A stretch of 64,000 nt of DNA from Nonomuraea jiangxiensis. Lineage in GTDB: Bacteria; Actinomycetota; Actinomycetes; Streptosporangiales; Streptosporangiaceae. Shown here one piece after another: positions 60,524-64,000 of this stretch. The DNA lies in assembly GCF_900099965.1 (NCBI RefSeq), contig NZ_FNDJ01000034.1, forward strand, positions 1 to 64,000, written 5' to 3'. Within the stretch, counting starts at the first letter, position 1. Every line of letters starts with the position of its first letter. Position numbers and translations under genes: made by a program. The notes below the pieces were generated by a model, which did no database searches, was not told the origin of the DNA, and worked only from the letters and a program-made list of their open reading frames with translations.

Positions 60524-61771
60524 ATGAGGAACATAGCGGCAACCGGCATCGCGGTCGCCCTCAGCGTCGTGGTGGCCGGATGCGGATCCGGTGGCTCGGG
60601 CTCGGACAAGAGCGCGGTGACCCTGTGGATGTATCCCGTGATCTCGGACCAGGCCAAGAACCAGGCCTTCTGGGACAAGGTCGAGAAGGACTTCGAGGCC
60701 AAGAACCCCACCATCGACGTCACCATCGACCAGCAGCCCTGGGACGGCCGTCAGGAGAAGGTCACCACCGCGCTGGCCTCCAGGAAGGGCTTCGACCTCG
60801 TCGTGCTCGGCCCGGACCAGATCCCCCAGTACGCCGAGCAGGGCACGCTGGAGGCCGTGGACGACGTGATCGCGGCCGACAAGAGCGCCTACCTGCCCAA
60901 CGCGCTCACCGCGCTGACCGTGAACGGCAGGCTCTACGGCGTGCCGATCTACCAGACGATCACGGCCCCCATCTACAACAAGAAGCTCTTCGCCGACGCG
61001 GGCGTCACCAAGGTGCCCGAGACGCTGGCCGAGCTGAAGGAGGCCGCGCCCAAGCTGGCCGCCAACAAGATCGCGATCCTCGACTACCCCGGCAAGCCCG
61101 AGGTCTCGCTCAACCAGAGCTTCTACCCCATCCTGTGGGCCAACGAGGGCTCCGTGTTCTCGCCCGACGGCAAGAGCGTGGTGGTCAACAACCAGCAGGG
61201 CATCGACAGCCTGCAGTTCATCCTCGACCTGAAGGCGGTCGGCGGCCTGCCGGAGAACGCCGCCAGCAAGAGCAACGACATCGAGGGCGGCGCCCTCGCC
61301 GCCGGCAAGACCGCGATGTACCACGCGGCCACGGCGCTCAACGCCGACCAGCTCGGCGCCGCCATCGGCGCGGAGAACGTCGGCATCGGCCTGCCCTTGG
61401 AAGGGACCAAGCGGGTCGCGTTCGGCATCCCCGGCGGCCTCGTCCTCGCCAAGCACTCCGAGAACAAGGACGCCGCCAAGAAGCTCGCGGGCTACATCGC
61501 CTCACCCGAGGTGGCCGCGACGCTGGCCAAGGAGTCCGGCTTCTTCTCCCCGCGCACCGACGTGACGATCCCCGGCCAGTCGGAGGCGTCCAAGGAGTTC
61601 GCCAAGTCCCTGCAGTACGCCTTCCCCGGCGACACCCACCCCAAGGCCCGCCAGGTCATGGCGATGATCTCGGCCCACATCCAGGCGGCGCTGATCGGCA
61701 AGGAGGACGCCAAGACGGCCCTCGACGCCGCCGCCAAGGAGGGCAACGAACTGCTGGCCAGCGGCGGCTGA
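60524..61771 (+). CDS. ABC sugar-type solute-binding lipoprotein
   Basis: A 415-residue protein from ATG 60524 (AGGAAAGGAAAG upstream). The lipoprotein signal ends in VVVAGCGSG with the lipobox Cys. The mature part is a family-1 carbohydrate-binding fold (VTLWMYPVISDQAKNQAFWD, DLVVLGPDQIPQYAEQGTLE, YGVPIYQTITAPIYNKKLF). It captures the substrate outside the membrane for the two permeases downstream. Its own operator just upstream implies induction by the cluster's regulator. The ligand is not readable from sequence. Confidence 0.9.
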   Translation: MRNIAATGIAVALSVVVAGCGSGGSGSDKSAVTLWMYPVISDQAKNQAFWDKVEKDFEAKNPTIDVTIDQQPWDGRQEKVTTALASRKGFDLVVLGPDQIPQYAEQGTLEAVDDVIAADKSAYLPNALTALTVNGRLYGVPIYQTITAPIYNKKLFADAGVTKVPETLAELKEAAPKLAANKIAILDYPGKPEVSLNQSFYPILWANEGSVFSPDGKSVVVNNQQGIDSLQFILDLKAVGGLPENAASKSNDIEGGALAAGKTAMYHAATALNADQLGAAIGAENVGIGLPLEGTKRVAFGIPGGLVLAKHSENKDAAKKLAGYIASPEVAATLAKESGFFSPRTDVTIPGQSEASKEFAKSLQYAFPGDTHPKARQVMAMISAHIQAALIGKEDAKTALDAAAKEGNELLASGG

Positions 61772-61825
61772 CCCGACCCGGGCCGCCAACCGGCAGGCCC
61801 GTACTCTCGAAAGGTGTGAACCCCG

Positions 61826-62692
61826 GTGCGCCATCGCCTGCGTGATCCGGTCACGGGACTGCTGTTCGTGCTCCCGATGCTCGTCCTGTTCCTGATCTTC
61901 AAGATCTTCCCCACGCTCGGCGCGGCGGGGATGAGCCTGACGAACTGGAACATCGGCGGCGAGTGGAGCTTCATCGGCGCGGACAACTACACGCGGCTCG
62001 TGAACGACCCGAACTTCTGGTCCAGCCTGCGGGCCACGCTGGTGTACACCGTCATCTACGTGCCGCTCGTCATGGCCGTCTCCCTCGGCACCGCCCTGCT
62101 GCTCAACTCGATCGTCTTCATGCGGGGGCTGTTCCGCGGCATGCTGTTCCTGCCGTACGTGACCAGCTTCGTGTTCGCCGGCATCATCTGGCGCTGGATC
62201 TTCGAGTTCGACGGCCTGGTCAACGGGGTGCTGGCCAAGCTGGACCTCGGTCCCGTCGGCTTCATGGAGCGGGCGGAGCTGGTGCTGCCCGCCCTGGCCG
62301 TCGTCTCCTGCTGGAAGGGCTTCGGCTACTCCATGCTGATCCTGCTGGCGGGGCTGAAGGCCATCCCCGGCTCGTACCTGGAGGCGGCCAAGGTCGACGG
62401 GGCCGGCCCCTGGCAGCGCTTCCGCGGCATCACGCTGCCCCTGCTCAAGCCCGCCCTGTTCTTCGTGCTGGTGATCGAGACGATCGCCTCGTTCCAGGTC
62501 TTCGACACGATCTACGTGATGACCGGCGGCGGGCCCGCCAAGGCCAGCTACACCCTCATCTACGGCATCTTCGAACGGGGCTTCAGGTTCTGGGAGTTCG
62601 GCTACGCGGCCACCTGGGGGATGGTGCTGTTCGCCATCGTGCTGGTCGTCTCGCTGATCCAGCGCCGCTTCATCGGCAAGGAGAACACATGA
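61826..62692 (+). CDS. ABC sugar permease, MalF type
   Basis: A 288-residue membrane protein from GTG 61826 with six helices, the first being LLFVLPMLVLFLIFKIFPTLG. The EAA motif that contacts the ATPase is YLEAAKVDGAGPWQRFRGIT. It overlaps the second permease by ATGA. No ATPase gene is in the window, as usual in actinobacteria where a shared MsiK-type ATPase serves many sugar importers. Confidence 0.9.
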   Translation: MRHRLRDPVTGLLFVLPMLVLFLIFKIFPTLGAAGMSLTNWNIGGEWSFIGADNYTRLVNDPNFWSSLRATLVYTVIYVPLVMAVSLGTALLLNSIVFMRGLFRGMLFLPYVTSFVFAGIIWRWIFEFDGLVNGVLAKLDLGPVGFMERAELVLPALAVVSCWKGFGYSMLILLAGLKAIPGSYLEAAKVDGAGPWQRFRGITLPLLKPALFFVLVIETIASFQVFDTIYVMTGGGPAKASYTLIYGIFERGFRFWEFGYAATWGMVLFAIVLVVSLIQRRFIGKENT

Positions 62693-63552
62693 CGATGACG
62701 GCTGCGCGCCCCGCCACCGCCCAGGCCAGGCCGGCCGCCAGGCCGCGCCGCCACGGCCGGAGGTGGCCGCTCTACACGCTGCTCGCGGTCATGTCGCTGC
62801 TGACGCTCGGCCCGTTCATCGCAATGGTCATCGTGGCGCTGTCGCCCAGGAACGCGCCGACCGTGCCCGCGCAGTGGCCGGACTCGCTCACCCTCGACAA
62901 CCTCACGCAGGTCCTGGGCGCCTCCGGGTTCGCCGAGTGGACGCTGAACTCGCTGGTCTACTCGGGCGTCTCCGTGGTGATCATCCTGCTCACCGCGTCG
63001 ATGGCCGGCTACGCGTTCGCCAAGAAGCGCTTCCCCGGGCGCGACACCATGTTGTGGACGTTCCTGGCCACCATGATGGTGCCGTTCCAGGCCACCCTCA
63101 TCCCGCTGTACGTGCTCGTCTCCGACTTCGACGGCGCCGACACGTTCTGGGGGCTGATCGTGCCGACGCTGGCCAACTCCCAGGCCGTCTTCCTGATGCG
63201 CCAGTTCATCATGGGGCTGCCCGACGAGCTGTTCGACGCGGCCAAGGTGGACGGGGCCTCGGAGCTGCGCGTCTACTGGACGATCGTGGTGCCGCTGACC
63301 AAGCCGATCCTGGCCACGCTGGGCGTGTTCGTCTTCCTGTGGCACTGGAACGACTTCCTGTGGCCGCTGGTGATCTCCCAGAGCGACGCCACGCGGACGC
63401 TGACCGTCGGGCTGACGGTGCTGAAGACCGAGGAGGCGCAGTGGTCGATGCTGATGTCGTCCGCGGCGATCTCGGCGGTGCCGTGCCTGCTGGTCTTCTT
63501 CCTGCTGCAGCGTTACCTGGTCAACAGCATCGCGATGACCGGACTGAAGTGA
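62689..63552 (+). CDS. ABC sugar permease, MalG type
   Basis: A 287-residue membrane protein with an Arg/Ala-rich N-terminus (about 1-25) and six helices (LYTLLAVMSLLTLGPFIAMV first). The EAA motif is LFDAAKVDGASELRVYWTIV. It is translationally coupled to the MalF-type gene and makes the heterodimeric channel with it. It is followed 68 bases later by another DHDPS-family gene. Confidence 0.9.
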   Translation: MTMTAARPATAQARPAARPRRHGRRWPLYTLLAVMSLLTLGPFIAMVIVALSPRNAPTVPAQWPDSLTLDNLTQVLGASGFAEWTLNSLVYSGVSVVIILLTASMAGYAFAKKRFPGRDTMLWTFLATMMVPFQATLIPLYVLVSDFDGADTFWGLIVPTLANSQAVFLMRQFIMGLPDELFDAAKVDGASELRVYWTIVVPLTKPILATLGVFVFLWHWNDFLWPLVISQSDATRTLTVGLTVLKTEEAQWSMLMSSAAISAVPCLLVFFLLQRYLVNSIAMTGLK

Positions 63553-63620
63553 CCTGCCGCCCGCGCCGGAGCTGAAGGGCCTACGCTTGTCGCCCGGAAT
63601 GTCCGGTGAGGGGAGCGACG

Positions 63621-64000
63621 ATGAGCACGCCGATCGATCCGCGGGCCGCCGGGTTGCGCGACCGCCTGCGCGGCGGGCTGGTCGCCGCCGCGCTGACGCC
63701 CATGACACGGGCGGGGGAGGTGGATCTCGACGTCGCGCAGGCGTACTTCCGGCGGCTGACCGCCTCGGGCGCCGACGCCCTGGCCGTCCTCGCCCACACC
63801 GGCCGCGGCCCCTTCCTCGGCCCGCGGGTACGCGCCGGCGTGATCACCCGCGCCCTTCGCACCGGCGTCCCGGTCATCGTCGGCGTCGGCGGCTCCTCTC
63901 GTGGGCAGGACGCGGTCGCGGACGCGCGGATGGCGGCCGAGCTGGGGGCCGACGGGGTGCTGGTGTTCCCTGAGCCGGGGGATCGGGTGGCGTTGCACGA
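63621..64000 (+). CDS. DHDPS/NAL-family aldolase (second copy), cut by the window edge
   Basis: Starts at ATG 63621 with GGGGAG upstream; the first ~126 residues are visible. GGLVAAALTPMTRAGEVDLD and ASGADALAVLAHTGRGPFL are the N-terminal barrel strands of the DHDPS superfamily; VPVIVGVGGSSRGQDAVADA follows. It is a different sequence from the copy at 56950, so the cluster encodes two aldolases, presumably for successive or alternative keto-acid cleavages. The catalytic Lys lies beyond the window. Confidence 0.8.
   Translation, partial: MSTPIDPRAAGLRDRLRGGLVAAALTPMTRAGEVDLDVAQAYFRRLTASGADALAVLAHTGRGPFLGPRVRAGVITRALRTGVPVIVGVGGSSRGQDAVADARMAAELGADGVLVFPEPGDRVALH

Noticed and set aside
1..64000. 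CRISPR arrays, tRNA or rRNA genes
   Set aside because: I saw no regularly spaced short repeats, no cloverleaf with a CCA-type end and no rRNA signatures on reading; a covariance search would be decisive for small RNAs.

Overview
The window is high-GC actinobacterial DNA, most like a Streptosporangiales genome such as Nonomuraea or Streptosporangium. This is inferred from codon use, an Lsr2 nucleoid protein, many TetR/LysR/GntR regulators, Tat and Sec secreted hydrolases, ABC sugar importers without their own ATPase, and a large load of decayed insertion sequences. I found no rRNA, tRNA or CRISPR array.

Layout. 1-4.5 kb: a partial HTH regulator with a VOC protein, a secreted FAD oxidoreductase, and a divergent TetR/NAD-epimerase pair with a clear operator. 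4.9-6.5 kb: a hydrolase tail, an IS scar and one intact IS with an rve-type transposase. 7.8-11.2 kb: a secreted alpha/beta hydrolase and two broken genes. 11.3-21.4 kb: a tightly overlapping ten-gene operon. It holds a leaderless GntR/UTRA regulator, an APC permease, a fused PfkB kinase-SIS protein, a nucleotidyltransferase-like protein, a metallophosphoesterase, a LOG-like protein, an allantoinase-like amidohydrolase, a hydantoin-racemase-like protein and allantoicase. The first genes match the logic of fructosamine (Amadori) catabolic operons (frl/fra: GntR, transporter, PfkB kinase, SIS deglycase). The last three match ureide degradation. I regard this as the most novel system here.

21.4-34 kb: IS scars around an ArsR/M28-peptidase pair, then DUF429, a Tat amidase with a small coupled partner, folP and IS debris, lsr2, a GH29 fucosidase and a decayed Tn3 transposase. 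34-54.5 kb: a solo acetolactate synthase, DUF899/DUF5134/ECF-sigma, LysR regulators, a secreted PLC-like protein, TetR/MBL/tautomerase genes, a transglutaminase-like protein, GNAT, a quinone oxidoreductase, a His-rich repeat peptide and recombinase debris.

54.9-64 kb: a carbohydrate cluster. It contains a Gfo/Idh oxidoreductase, an NAD epimerase, two DHDPS-family aldolases, a DegT aminotransferase and an ABC importer (binding protein plus two permeases). An unusual regulator (PrpR-N-like, GGDEF-like, winged helix) sits among them. Three copies of a palindrome, TTWCGGTC-NN-GACCGNWA, lie before the epimerase, between the regulator and the aminotransferase, and before the binding protein, so they probably define one regulon. 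The gene set fits uptake and breakdown of an amino sugar or aminocyclitol, but the substrate cannot be read from sequence.
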